Source: Symmachiella macrocystis
GTDB lineage: Bacteria > Planctomycetota > Planctomycetia > Planctomycetales > Planctomycetaceae
Reading direction: 5' to 3'
DNA length: 64,000 nucleotides
Assembly: GCF_007860075.1 (NCBI RefSeq)
Contig: NZ_SJPP01000002.1
Location: 1,178,001-1,242,000 of the forward strand
Below, in pieces: positions 8,313-16,828 of this stretch. The translations under genes were made by a program, and so were the position numbers. Each line of letters opens with the position of its first letter. The first letter of the stretch is position 1. The notes below the pieces were generated by a model that was given only the letters and a program-made list of their open reading frames with translations, had not been told where the DNA came from and searched no databases.

Positions 8313-9071
8313 ATGACACAACAACAGAAATGGGACCCGCAACGTTACGCTCGCAACGCCGGGTTTGTGGCAGCGCTGGGGATGCCGGTTGTCGAACTAT
8401 TGGCGCCCCAGCCGGGAGAACGCATTTTAGACCTCGGGTGCGGCGATGGCGTGTTGACACAAAAACTCGCCGAGATGGGTTGCAACGTTGTGGGTGTCGA
8501 TGCCAGTGCGGATCAAATCGAGGCGGCGCGCGAACGTGGCTTGGACGCTCACGTGGTCGACTGCCACAACTTGACATTCGACAATGAATTCGACGCCGTC
8601 TTCAGCAATGCGGCGCTGCATTGGATGAAACGTCCTGCCAAGGTCATTGCGGGAGTCCGCCGCGCCTTAAAACCGCAAGGACGTTTTGTGGGGGAGTTCG
8701 GGGGCGCCGGGAATATCCACCGAGTGCAGATGGCACTTTCAGCCGCGCTGACCCGTCGCGAGATTGATATGGAAACGCTGTGGCCGTGGTACTTTCCTAC
8801 ACCGGAAGAATACCAGGCCGAGCTGCAAGCGGCCGGGTTTCAGGTCCAGTCCATCGAACTGATTCCGCGTCCTACTCCGCTGCCTGGAGAACTGACCGAT
8901 TGGTTGGAAACATTTGCCGAAAGCTTTTTGCCGCCGATCCCCACGGAAGAGCACGCCGCCTTCTTTCAGGAAATTCAGGATGCGGCCAAAGCCTCCCTGT
9001 GCGACGTGCAGGGACAATGGACGGTGGACTATGTCCGCCTGCGTTTTGCAGCAATTCAAGAATCGGCATAA
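8313..9071 (+). CDS. SAM-dependent class I methyltransferase (Tam-like)
   Basis: The 252-residue product has the class I methyltransferase fold: motif I ILDLGCGDG at residues 38-46, the acidic end of strand 2 in NVVGVDAS, motif near HVVDCHNL, and FDAVFSNAALHW as motif IV. The overall pattern, including the C-terminal DYVRLRF, is close to trans-aconitate 2-methyltransferase-like proteins of cytoplasmic location. The actual acceptor is unknown. It starts only six bases after the propeller gene and has no clear ribosome binding site, so it is probably translated by coupling within a two-gene transcript, although the functions do not obviously match. Confidence 0.82.
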   Translation: MTQQQKWDPQRYARNAGFVAALGMPVVELLAPQPGERILDLGCGDGVLTQKLAEMGCNVVGVDASADQIEAARERGLDAHVVDCHNLTFDNEFDAVFSNAALHWMKRPAKVIAGVRRALKPQGRFVGEFGGAGNIHRVQMALSAALTRREIDMETLWPWYFPTPEEYQAELQAAGFQVQSIELIPRPTPLPGELTDWLETFAESFLPPIPTEEHAAFFQEIQDAAKASLCDVQGQWTVDYVRLRFAAIQESA

Positions 9072-9423
9072 TCGGCATCCTTGCCACAACCAAACGCGAC
9101 TAAGTCACCGGCCGAATTTTTTTATCGACCGCGAACAGAAGTGTCAGGCAAAACCGCCAACGCATCAATGCATTCAAATACGATTGACTCGACGTACGAT
9201 TTTGCAACGGACTCCTATACCTTAAGGCAATCGGCAGCGGTTGAAACCTGCGGATTGTATTTTATGTCGGGCTTAGACATTGATTCTGATGTCACGGTAC
9301 GAGTACTGTGAAGTAGACTAGTAGCAGGCTCTCACATGCGTTGCGGCTCCCGACATTCGTGCGTGCTCGCTTCGGTTCGTGCGAAGAACGACATCAATTT
9401 GATTGTAATTTTGAGCGGGTGCG
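9072..9423. other. Intergenic stretch upstream of the kinase gene
   Basis: About 350 bases without a convincing gene. Short plus-strand frames exist (for example 9081-9311) but have no ribosome binding site or recognisable product. The stretch should carry the promoter of the kinase gene. I see no strong hairpin or repeat. Confidence 0.4.
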
Positions 9424-10866
9424 ATGGACAATCGCTGGCTGTGGCCGTTTGAACTCAAAGAAAAAATCGGACAAGGCGGCATGGGTGTCGTCTACCGGGC
9501 GCGGTACGTCAAGAATGACCGCGAAGTGGCGGTGAAAATTCTGCCCGCCGAGATTGCCGCGGACAAAAAAATCGCCACCCGCTTTGAACGCGAACTGGAG
9601 GTGCTCAAAAAGCTTAAGCACCCGAATATCGTGTACTGCTTTGGTGGAAAGTGCGAAGGGGATCAGCACTTCTACGCCATGGAACTCGTCGAAGGCGGGT
9701 CGCTGGAACGATTGCTCAAAAAACGGGGCCGGCTCCCTTGGGAGCAGGTGATTGAATACACGTTGCAATTGTGCTCTGCGTTGTACTTTGCACACGAACA
9801 TGGGTTCATTCACCGCGACGTCAAGCCGGGCAACTTGTTGTTGACTAACACGGGAAAGCTCAAGCTGAGCGACTTTGGTCTGGCACGTGCTCGTTCCGAT
9901 GTTGGTTTGACGGAACATGGCAAGACCATGGGGACGTTTCATTATATGTCGCCGGAACAAATCCGTGGCAAACCGCCGCTCACCGGCAGTGCGGACCTGT
10001 ATGCCATGGGTTGCGTGATGTACGAAATGATGGCCGGCCGGCCGCCGTTTCGCGGACATTCGCCTGCTGAAATCTTGCAAAAACACCTCGAGAAACCCGC
10101 GCCACCGGTTTCCACCAATGCGATGGATTGCCCGGCAGCGCTGGAGCAGATCATTCTCGACCTGTTGGAGAAACGCGTCGAGGATCGTCCACCGAGCGCC
10201 ATTGATGTTGCCCGTCGGTTGAAACAAGTGACACAAACGACCTCGTTGGATGCAACGACGCGGGACATCACGATCCGCAACACGCAGGCCGCTCAAGCCG
10301 TCCAAGAAGCGATGGGGACGTCCGAGCGCAGTTTCAGCGGCCCAGGAGCAACACGCCCGTCCTGGAGCACGATGTTGGCGGTCGTTGCGGTGATGCTGAT
10401 GGCATTTCTGTTCTGGAGTGGCTACTCCAGCAACACGCCGCAATCTGCCGGCAAGGGGGGGGCGCTGTGGGTCGAAGCCCTCAAGAGTTCCAACAGTGAT
10501 GTACGCATTGCCGCAGCCAAAGCGCTCGGAGAAATCGGTCCCTCGGCCGAGGGAAGCGTCGAGGCGTTGACTCTCGCACTCTCTGAAGATTCGAATCGGG
10601 AAGTGCGTCGTGCCGCTGCGAAATCCCTGGGACTAATAGGAGCTCCTGCGGCGTCAGCTGTGCGAGAACTCGACAAGGTCTACCAGACCGATTCCGAACC
10701 GCAAGTCCGCCAAGAAGCCGAAGCAGCCAGCAATGCCATCCGCAACAGCAAGAAAGATGACAAGAGCCTGGGAGCATGGCCGTTTTATCTGGCGGGGATT
10801 CTGGTCGCGCTGGCTGGGATTGGCGCCGTAGTCTTTTCACGAATCGCTCGCACCATGCGAAACTAA
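9424..10866 (+). CDS. Membrane Ser/Thr protein kinase with HEAT-like repeats
   Basis: The 480-residue product has a PknB-type kinase domain at about residues 8-270: glycine loop IGQGGMGVVY (15-24), ATP lysine K38 in VAVKIL, helix-C Glu57, catalytic HRD at 130-132 with KPGN, and DFG at 150-152. All catalytic residues are present, so it should be active. A transmembrane helix follows at about 315-335 (MLAVVAVMLMAFLFW). The outer or C-terminal part (about 345-440) holds HEAT-like repeats (DVRIAAAKALGEIG, EVRRAAAKSLGLIG), and a second hydrophobic helix lies near the C-terminus (FYLAGILVALAGIGAVVF). Usual PASTA domains are absent. Substrates are unknown; the HEAT part probably binds a partner. Confidence 0.9.
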   Translation: MDNRWLWPFELKEKIGQGGMGVVYRARYVKNDREVAVKILPAEIAADKKIATRFERELEVLKKLKHPNIVYCFGGKCEGDQHFYAMELVEGGSLERLLKKRGRLPWEQVIEYTLQLCSALYFAHEHGFIHRDVKPGNLLLTNTGKLKLSDFGLARARSDVGLTEHGKTMGTFHYMSPEQIRGKPPLTGSADLYAMGCVMYEMMAGRPPFRGHSPAEILQKHLEKPAPPVSTNAMDCPAALEQIILDLLEKRVEDRPPSAIDVARRLKQVTQTTSLDATTRDITIRNTQAAQAVQEAMGTSERSFSGPGATRPSWSTMLAVVAVMLMAFLFWSGYSSNTPQSAGKGGALWVEALKSSNSDVRIAAAKALGEIGPSAEGSVEALTLALSEDSNREVRRAAAKSLGLIGAPAASAVRELDKVYQTDSEPQVRQEAEAASNAIRNSKKDDKSLGAWPFYLAGILVALAGIGAVVFSRIARTMRN

Positions 10867-10952
10867 GCTCAGACCACTGGGCCAGTTTCTATTGCAATGA
10901 CGGCGTATCGTCTTGAGAACGGGCTGCAAGCGGATCCGATGTTGTGCGATGC

Positions 10953-11174
10953 TCAGCCTTTGCCGATTTGCTGCAACGACATCCCCAACTTGCTGGCTAA
11001 TTTCAAAAGCGATGAACGCGGCACTGTGATCTCGCCCTCCATAAAGCCTCGCAGTTTGGCGTAGTCCATTCTGGCTTCGTGTGCCAAACGGTAAAGGTTT
11101 TTATGGCTCCGTTTGATCTCTTTTCGGATTTCATCCGCTAATCGCAACGGAGCGTCGTTGCCATCAAAATGCAT
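10953..11174 (-). CDS. Small helix-turn-helix protein
   Basis: The 73-residue product is almost entirely a Cro/Xre-like helix-turn-helix domain: RLADEIRKEIKRS, then LYRLAHEARMDYAKLRGFMEG and a final helix SSLLKLASKLGMSL. Proteins of this size and pattern occur as small DNA-binding regulators in planctomycetes. No partner toxin gene is visible beside it: the neighbour upstream is a membrane-protein gene on the other strand. ATG at 11174. Target unknown. Confidence 0.65.
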   Translation of the reverse strand: MHFDGNDAPLRLADEIRKEIKRSHKNLYRLAHEARMDYAKLRGFMEGEITVPRSSLLKLASKLGMSLQQIGKG

Positions 11175-11419
11175 TACGTTCTCTCTCCCTGCGCCACTTT
11201 GCGGGCAGCATCAATCGAAGTTTCTCAGTCGCCGTTTCGGCCCCACGATTAGCGTGACCTTCACTGCCACCGTAACCGGCCACTGACCCCCTGGCAAGTT
11301 CGATTCGACAGACTGATATCCTGCGGAGAATAACTGGGGATGCACACCACCGCAAAACCGCCGTAGAATGGGGATATTGCCGGCAAACCCGTATCACAGC
11401 CCCCATCTAGGACAACACC

Positions 11420-11704
11420 ATGGGCGACCTCAAGAATCCGCGCTTGATCTATCTGAAAGGCCTGCTGTTTTTGGTCGGCGCAGTCCTGTCGGCCGGGTTG
11501 CTGCTGGCCTTCAACCCTACACTACAAACCGCCGCCCTGCTTGCGATCTGTGTCTGGTGCGCCTGCCGGTTTTATTACTTCACGTTTTACGTGATTCAGC
11601 ACTACGTCGACGCCGAATACCGCTATGCCGGTCTGTGGGCGTTTATACGTTATGCCTGGCGCGAGCGACTTGGTTGGCGACGCGATGGCAAGCCGACGAA
11701 ATAA
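11420..11704 (+). CDS. Small membrane protein
   Basis: The 94-residue product has two predicted transmembrane helices (about residues 12-30 and 36-58) and a basic, aromatic C-terminal tail ending WRRDGKPTK that should face the cytoplasm. AGGA stands eight bases before the ATG. The function is not known; small two-helix proteins of this type are frequent in planctomycetes. A convergent porin gene follows, with a hairpin between them. Confidence 0.65.
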   Translation: MGDLKNPRLIYLKGLLFLVGAVLSAGLLLAFNPTLQTAALLAICVWCACRFYYFTFYVIQHYVDAEYRYAGLWAFIRYAWRERLGWRRDGKPTK

Positions 11705-11714
11705 TCACAAGTAA

Positions 11715-11743
11715 CGAGGCACGGAAAAATGTAGAGTGCCTCG
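11715..11743. terminator. Hairpin between convergent genes, possible bidirectional terminator
   Basis: An eight-base perfect stem (CGAGGCAC / GTGCCTCG) with a 13-base loop lies between the stop codons of the small membrane protein gene and the porin gene. It lacks a strong T run on either side, so terminator activity is likely but not certain. Confidence 0.45.
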
Positions 11744-11775
11744 CCGTGTCGCTTTCCGTCAAATCTTCCCTGCGT

Positions 11776-13191
11776 CTAAAAGAAAACCTGTGCTCGTAGC
11801 CAGAAGAGTTGATTGGTTTTCGACCGCTCGTCTTTTTCTTCGTTGAGCACCACCGGAGAGCCATACATGGAGACTTGCCAGTCGAAGTAAAACTTCACAT
11901 ACCGGTTGGGGTACCAGTTCCAGCCCAGATCGACCATTGAGATTTGTCGGGTCCAATCGTTGCCGTCGGCCAGTTGGTCTTCGAATAGTTGCTCGCCGAG
12001 TTGCAGATAGCTGTAACGGACATAGGGTTCGATGGCTCCCGGTCCGGTTTGTCCTGATCCCGGATTGAACGGGCGGTTGGGGATGACGATTTTGCGGCCG
12101 GTGACTTCCTCGCCGGTGATAAAATAACTCAGGGCAATGTTATATCCGACGACAGGCAAGTTCGTCGCAACATCCTCTTTTTCGTATCCGAAACGCCCGA
12201 CTTGAACTTCGGATTCGAAGGAAAGTTGCTCGTAATACCAAGCCAAATGCAGCGCCGCCTGTTCGCGTTTCCCTAAAACTTCGACATCGTCTTCATACTC
12301 TAAGAACACGGACGAAGCTGCTTGTGCGGCATCGTCATTTTCCGAGGACTGCAGCGACGTCCGCAGCGGCAATGGCTCGCCGGCGAAGGCTTGATCGCCA
12401 TACGCGGCAGACCCACCGAGATTTAGGTTTTCCCACATCATCGAACCGGTGTTGCGAAACGGCCGAAAATTCAAATAACCGACCAAGTCGCGGGTGGTGT
12501 TCGTATCGGCCAGTCCCGACAATTGCCCGGAAAAACCGCCCAGCGCATATTGCACCTCGCCGTCGTTGATCCGTCCCCAAAACATTACCCCTGCTTCGCG
12601 CGACAAACCAAAGTTCAACGGATACAGGCCCCGTTCGGGCGCGATAAAATACTGCTCCAGATGGTCATACCAGTCGTAGCTATACGGCACGATGAACCGG
12701 CCGACTTTGATTTGAAATTCTTCGGACGGTTGAAAATTGATATTCGCGTCCAAAATGTCAAACGCCCCTTCAACGCTTCGTTGCAAGGACAATTCATAGC
12801 CATAGCTACTCGTGATGTGTCCCTCGAAGTAGGCACGGAAGCGGGGAATATAGACGCCAGGCCGTGCGGGCATTTGATCGCGGGGCGAAAAGTATTTGAA
12901 GTCGGTCTGCTCCATAATGCGGATCGCCAACTCGAATTCGTCGTCGTCGGTTTTGAGAACGACGCCATCTTCAAATTCGGCAACCAATCTCCGGTGGTTT
13001 TGACCGAACTCTCCATTTCCCTGGCCTTCGGTCGACCATGGCTCTTCGCTGCTCTCATAGGCCACGGGTACAACCGTGTCGGTGTTGGTTGTCGCCGGTT
13101 CGGCGGGCTCTGCCGCATCGCAGGCTAGCGCGCACGCGAATACGACTACGACTACGACGGCTATCGCGCTGATTACGCAGCGTCCACGCAT
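11776..13191 (-). CDS. OprP/OprO-type outer-membrane porin
   Basis: The 471-residue product has a signal peptide (about residues 1-26, ending CALACDAA) and then a beta-strand-rich sequence with the phosphate-selective porin pattern: FKVGRF-like strand (QIKVGRFIVPYSYDWYDHLEQYF), repeated aromatic girdle strands and a C-terminal Phe (ends RAQVFF), the typical outer-membrane signature recognised by the BAM machinery. This implies a trimeric channel for anions or small solutes in the outer membrane. Whether it transports phosphate is not shown. A 7-base-arm inverted repeat lies about 107 bases upstream of its start. Confidence 0.82.
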   Translation of the reverse strand: MRGRCVISAIAVVVVVVFACALACDAAEPAEPATTNTDTVVPVAYESSEEPWSTEGQGNGEFGQNHRRLVAEFEDGVVLKTDDDEFELAIRIMEQTDFKYFSPRDQMPARPGVYIPRFRAYFEGHITSSYGYELSLQRSVEGAFDILDANINFQPSEEFQIKVGRFIVPYSYDWYDHLEQYFIAPERGLYPLNFGLSREAGVMFWGRINDGEVQYALGGFSGQLSGLADTNTTRDLVGYLNFRPFRNTGSMMWENLNLGGSAAYGDQAFAGEPLPLRTSLQSSENDDAAQAASSVFLEYEDDVEVLGKREQAALHLAWYYEQLSFESEVQVGRFGYEKEDVATNLPVVGYNIALSYFITGEEVTGRKIVIPNRPFNPGSGQTGPGAIEPYVRYSYLQLGEQLFEDQLADGNDWTRQISMVDLGWNWYPNRYVKFYFDWQVSMYGSPVVLNEEKDERSKTNQLFWLRAQVFF

Positions 13192-13501
13192 AGCTTAGTA
13201 TCCGACCGGAGAGAAGAATGAGAGAGTGGGCCGGAACTTTATGTCGGGCTGCGTTGCCCGTCAAGACGGCTTACACTCTCCGCTACATCGTAAAGGCTGT
13301 CTCAAAAACAATGAGACAATTATCCGGTCCGAATTGCCGACTTTCTCGTTCAGAGAGTGCAAAACGAGATGGCCCGACAGCGGGAACACCCCTGTTCTCC
13401 GCCGCCGGCCCAATGGACATCGCGTGGCCCGCATGTCGTGGTTTCAATCGATAGCCGCCAAGAGTGCAGCAACCGCGACTACCCTGTCGGATCTGAGCCG
13501 A
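13192..13501. other. Upstream region of the porin gene
   Basis: No gene is convincing in these 310 bases. They lie between the porin start and the stop codon of the DUF892 gene, both minus strand, and should hold the porin promoter. The inverted repeat at 13298-13318 is listed separately. Confidence 0.45.
13298..13318. promoter_or_regulatory. Inverted repeat upstream of porin, candidate operator
   Basis: TGTCTCA and TGAGACA form a perfect seven-base inverted repeat with a seven-base A-rich spacer. It lies about 107 bases ahead of the porin start. No T run follows on either strand, so a protein-binding site is more likely than a terminator. The binding protein is unknown. Confidence 0.4.
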
Positions 13502-14005
13502 TCAATGGGAAGCGGCAGTCATCGCCAGGAAGTTTAAGCTCCGTTCGGCGAGACGCGTCAGCGACTGGTTGGCGTGCCCTTCTTCATTCAACGTTTCCTG
13601 CAGCAGATCGGCCGCATCTTTTTCACCCAATTTTTCCGCATAGGCGCGGGCTGTGCCGTAGCCGGCGATTTCGTAATGCTCGATGCGCTGCGCGGCAGCG
13701 ACCAAAGCGGCATCGAGAACCTGCGAGTCGACATTGCCGTTGAGCAAATCTTCGCCTTCTTTGATCAACCCTTCCATGGCTGCGCACTTGTGACCGCCCG
13801 GCTCATAGTCCAGGTTTTCAAAGATTGATTCCAAACGCTGAACGTGTGTGCGGGTTTCATCCAAATGACTTGAGAATGCGGCCTTCAAGTCCTTGTCGTG
13901 CGCGGCTTCCACCATTTTGGGAATGGCCGACAACAACTGGCGTTCGGCACTGTGCAGATCTTTTAATTCCATGACATACAGTTTTTGCAGTGAGTCGAGA
14001 TTCAT
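13502..14005 (-). CDS. DUF892 (YciF-like) ferritin-like protein
   Basis: The 167-residue product matches the YciE/YciF family: the start MNLDSLQKLYVMELKDLHSAE, the KMVEAAHDKDLKAAFSSHLDETRTHV helix and HYEIAGYGTARAYAEKLG are family hallmarks. The four-helix ferritin-like fold carries Glu/His residues that can bind a di-iron centre. Members are stress-induced cytoplasmic proteins of uncertain biochemical role. AAAGGA precedes the ATG by nine bases. The gene is divergent from the membrane protein gene at 14375. Confidence 0.88.
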   Translation of the reverse strand: MNLDSLQKLYVMELKDLHSAERQLLSAIPKMVEAAHDKDLKAAFSSHLDETRTHVQRLESIFENLDYEPGGHKCAAMEGLIKEGEDLLNGNVDSQVLDAALVAAAQRIEHYEIAGYGTARAYAEKLGEKDAADLLQETLNEEGHANQSLTRLAERSLNFLAMTAASH

Positions 14006-14374
14006 GATTCTGGATCCTTTTCTAAATGGGGATGCTTGTACCTAGCATTCCCTTAAGGCACAGCGCGTGCCAATCCTCTATATTTTTTGGCAAACCCCAG
14101 CGGCATTGCAGCTGAAATGATATTTCCTACACAATTCGCAGTCGCGACGATGTTTGCCAACTGCCACCGGATACGAAACGGCGTCCTCTCCGCACATGAA
14201 TACAGCCCTGCTGGACCTATATTTCTGAATGACGGACGACCAACATGATCGCGCTGCAACCGCAATCTTCCAGAGAATTCCGTTGCCAGAATGAACAGCG
14301 GGTGCGTAAGATCAATCGCATCGGTACGACGGACGGATTCCTAATCAAGAACCCAAGCTGCGCTCGGAGCCCCC
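14006..14374. other. Divergent intergenic region
   Basis: About 370 bases between the divergent DUF892 and membrane-protein genes; promoters of both should lie here. I see no recognisable repeat or RNA. Short open frames (for example 14245-14766 on plus) overlap the real downstream gene in another frame. Confidence 0.4.
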
Positions 14375-14812
14375 ATGCAACAAGATGCAGAACATCTGAA
14401 CCTGCTGGCCATCTTTTTCTACATCGTCGCAGCGATCACGGGACTTTTTGCTTGTATGCCGCTCATCCACTTGGTGATCGGGATCATGCTGATCGTGAAT
14501 CCCGAAGGCTTTCCCGAACCTCAAGGCGAGGAACCGCCGGCATTTCTAGGGTATTTATTCGCCGGCATCGGTGGATTATTTTTCACGCTGGGGTGGGCGG
14601 CAACGATTTGCATATTTCTCACAGGCCGATTCATCTCCAAGCGAACGCACTGGATGTTCTGCGTGGTGGTCTCAGGAGTCGCCTGTATGTTCATGCCCTT
14701 TGGCACGGTCCTGGGCGTCTTCGCGCTGATCGTGCTCAACCGCCCCTCGGTGCGGGAGCTGTTTGAGAATGCTGAGAATCTGCCGGCGGAGCATGGCGGA
14801 TTTTCCACCTAA
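14375..14812 (+). CDS. Small polytopic membrane protein
   Basis: The 145-residue product has about four hydrophobic helices: residues 7-40, 57-85, 92-107 and 108-122. The second loop holds a PEGFPEPQGEEPP segment. The pattern is shared by planctomycete hypothetical membrane proteins; I know of no function. GGAG six bases before ATG supports the start. A dispersed repeat follows at 14851. Confidence 0.65.
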   Translation: MQQDAEHLNLLAIFFYIVAAITGLFACMPLIHLVIGIMLIVNPEGFPEPQGEEPPAFLGYLFAGIGGLFFTLGWAATICIFLTGRFISKRTHWMFCVVVSGVACMFMPFGTVLGVFALIVLNRPSVRELFENAENLPAEHGGFST

Positions 14813-14850
14813 CAGCGGAGCTACAAATTACATAAACAACCGCCGTTCAG

Positions 14851-14884
14851 CATCCCGAGAGGGCGAAGCTCCTGCTGAGCCGCG
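14851..14884 (+). repeat. Dispersed repeat, copy 1 (GAAGCTCCTGCTGAGCCG type)
   Basis: The segment contains GGGCGAAGCTCCTGCTGAG followed by CCGCG. Related copies lie at 26242-26278 (same orientation) and 28331-28372 (opposite orientation, sharing CATCCC at one end and GCTGAGCCGCG at the other). It is intergenic and non-coding. Confidence 0.65.
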
Positions 14885-14978
14885 CTGTCAGGTTGTGCGT
14901 AGATGATGTCCCCCGTCCATCTCGCCCGCACGAGAGTGCATCGAACCTTGGTGAACCGAATTACTCTTTCGACTGTCG

Positions 14979-16661
14979 CTATTTTTGCGATTTTGTTGGC
15001 AAAGACTTGGGTACCATATTTGGTGTCGTGTCGGGGGTCGTAGAGAAATATCCGCTGCCGAAACCACCACCGCCTCCGCCGAACCCGGTCTGCTGCGTAT
15101 CGACTCCGATTGGATCACCGGTACGGACTCGATTAATGACTTCAGCGATCTTTTTTTGGTTCTCCCGCGTCTGGCGTATGATTAACACGGCCCGCGAAGT
15201 GACGGCAACGCGCACTGGATCGCTCGCTTTGCCAGCAGCGGCATAGGACGTTTTTCCTTGCGATGACTCGACGTCGGGCGAAGAATCAACCAACAGAATT
15301 TGTCCTGGCGCATCCTGGGGATCATTTTGCTTCCAGGAGTTGGGGTCTACTAAAACGGGAAGCGTCCCCGCAAGGCTACTAGCCATCCCAGTATGCAACC
15401 GGTAGTAGACCGTGACGACTTCCTGTTGATCGACGGCTTCGATCTCACGCGGTTTCGAGGATCGCAAAGCTGTCCGGTATGTTTCTAGTAATCGAAGCGC
15501 ATCTTGATGCAACTGGTCCTGGGCGTAGATCACCATGGTTCCCGGCTGTGGAAAACTCAACTGTCCCGGTCCGCCGACTTCGGCCCACGCATCGGGCTGT
15601 GCTTGCGATGTAATCGCATCGGCCAATGAATCGGACTCACTGCCGTCGCGGCACAAATCCCGCACGTCATAAATGGCCGTCTTGGAAATGCTATCCGCCT
15701 TTTCGGTGCTGGTGATCCATAGCACGCCGTCTTCGAGGACCCAGGTCAATTTCAAATCCAACAACATCGCCCGCAAGACGGTCGCCAGATCGCGATCGTT
15801 CAGTGACAGCGTCACTGGCTCCCGGTCGCGAATGCGTTTTTCGCGCAATTCCGCTTTGTCGAGCCGCAAATCGACCTGCGCGTCGGCTGCTAATTTTTCC
15901 ACGGCGACCACCAGCGGTGTGTCTTCGAAATTGACGCTGACATTCTCCGTTAGTTTTTGTTGCAGTTCCAAATTAGCGGGAGGATCGTAGGTGAAGGTTT
16001 GCCGTCCGTGCTTGCGGAGACCAGCGAGTAGCCCTTGCACTTGACGTTGAAGGTCGTTGGTTTGGCGGACAAAGACCACATCGCCCAAGGTTCGATAGAC
16101 ACCCTGGCCGCCCACTTCCTCCCAACTGTCGGGCTCTACCGACGACGTAATTGTTTCGTTTAAGCTGTCCTCATCATAACCGGCATCCAACAAGTCGCCG
16201 ATATTGTACGACTGCAATTGTAGCTGTTCCTCAGCGATCTCCGCTGTTGTGATGTGCAGAATCTCATTCTCGAAATACCAGTCCAGCCCCAGCGACCGTA
16301 AGCGATTGAGCAGCAAGTAAATCGGGGCATCATCCAATTGATCCGATAGCGGTTCGCTGAGGGAAATCCCTTTTTCCGCGAGTGCGTTCTTCTCCAACAG
16401 CACCACTAGCCCTTGTTCGTCTCGCAACCAATCCAGGACCTCGCGCAGTGACGAATCAGAAAAATCGACCGTGGCCCGCGCCGCTAATTTTTTGGGCATC
16501 AGCGTAGCAGGATCGATCGTTTTTGGTTCGTCGGAAATCTCAGGGATTTTCTTTTCCGTCGCAGCAGCAGCGGGTTCGTCTTCGGCCGCCTGAACCCAAT
16601 GAGCGGACATGCCCATGAGGAGACAGATGCCACAGCAACGTAATAGGGATCGAATGGACAT
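14979..16661 (-). CDS. Secreted protein with repeated secretin N-domain-like (STN) modules
   Basis: The 560-residue product starts with a signal peptide (about 1-25, ending VQA). It contains two copies of an STN/DUF4974-like pair: VDFSDSSLREVLDWL ... WYFENEILHITT and VNFEDTPLVVAVEKLA ... WVLEDGVLWITS, each followed by a related module (YNIGDLLDAG...EPDSWEEVGG and YDVRDLCRDG...QPDAWAEVGG). A third, more diverged module (YYRLHTG...DPNSWKQND) follows, then a Gly-rich, Pro/Ser-rich tail. These modules resemble periplasmic secretin N-domains, but no secretin barrel follows, so it is unlikely to be a channel itself. AGGAA seven bases before ATG 16661 supports the start. It lies 167 bases after pdxA on the same strand. 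Confidence 0.75.
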   Translation of the reverse strand: MSIRSLLRCCGICLLMGMSAHWVQAAEDEPAAAATEKKIPEISDEPKTIDPATLMPKKLAARATVDFSDSSLREVLDWLRDEQGLVVLLEKNALAEKGISLSEPLSDQLDDAPIYLLLNRLRSLGLDWYFENEILHITTAEIAEEQLQLQSYNIGDLLDAGYDEDSLNETITSSVEPDSWEEVGGQGVYRTLGDVVFVRQTNDLQRQVQGLLAGLRKHGRQTFTYDPPANLELQQKLTENVSVNFEDTPLVVAVEKLAADAQVDLRLDKAELREKRIRDREPVTLSLNDRDLATVLRAMLLDLKLTWVLEDGVLWITSTEKADSISKTAIYDVRDLCRDGSESDSLADAITSQAQPDAWAEVGGPGQLSFPQPGTMVIYAQDQLHQDALRLLETYRTALRSSKPREIEAVDQQEVVTVYYRLHTGMASSLAGTLPVLVDPNSWKQNDPQDAPGQILLVDSSPDVESSQGKTSYAAAGKASDPVRVAVTSRAVLIIRQTRENQKKIAEVINRVRTGDPIGVDTQQTGFGGGGGGFGSGYFSTTPDTTPNMVPKSLPTKSQK

Positions 16662-16828
16662 AGCGCGTTCCTGAGTGAAATGATGGTTGTGATAGCCCGC
16701 AGCGGTAGGGGCCGAATGGTTTCGACCTTGCCAGAAGACGACAACGGACTCGACGTCCGGCCAGCTGTTCATTCGATTCTACCGCTGTTAAGCAGGCGAA
16801 TGCAAAGAATTATTGCCAGCGGTCATCG

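Noticed and set aside
9081-9311. Plus-strand 76-codon open frame in the gap before the kinase gene
   Set aside because: No ribosome binding site, unusual composition, and no recognisable motif.
11164-11406. Minus-strand 80-codon open frame upstream of the small HTH gene
   Set aside because: It has no ribosome binding site, no recognisable product, and covers the spacer ahead of the HTH gene and the upstream region of the 11420 gene on the opposite strand.
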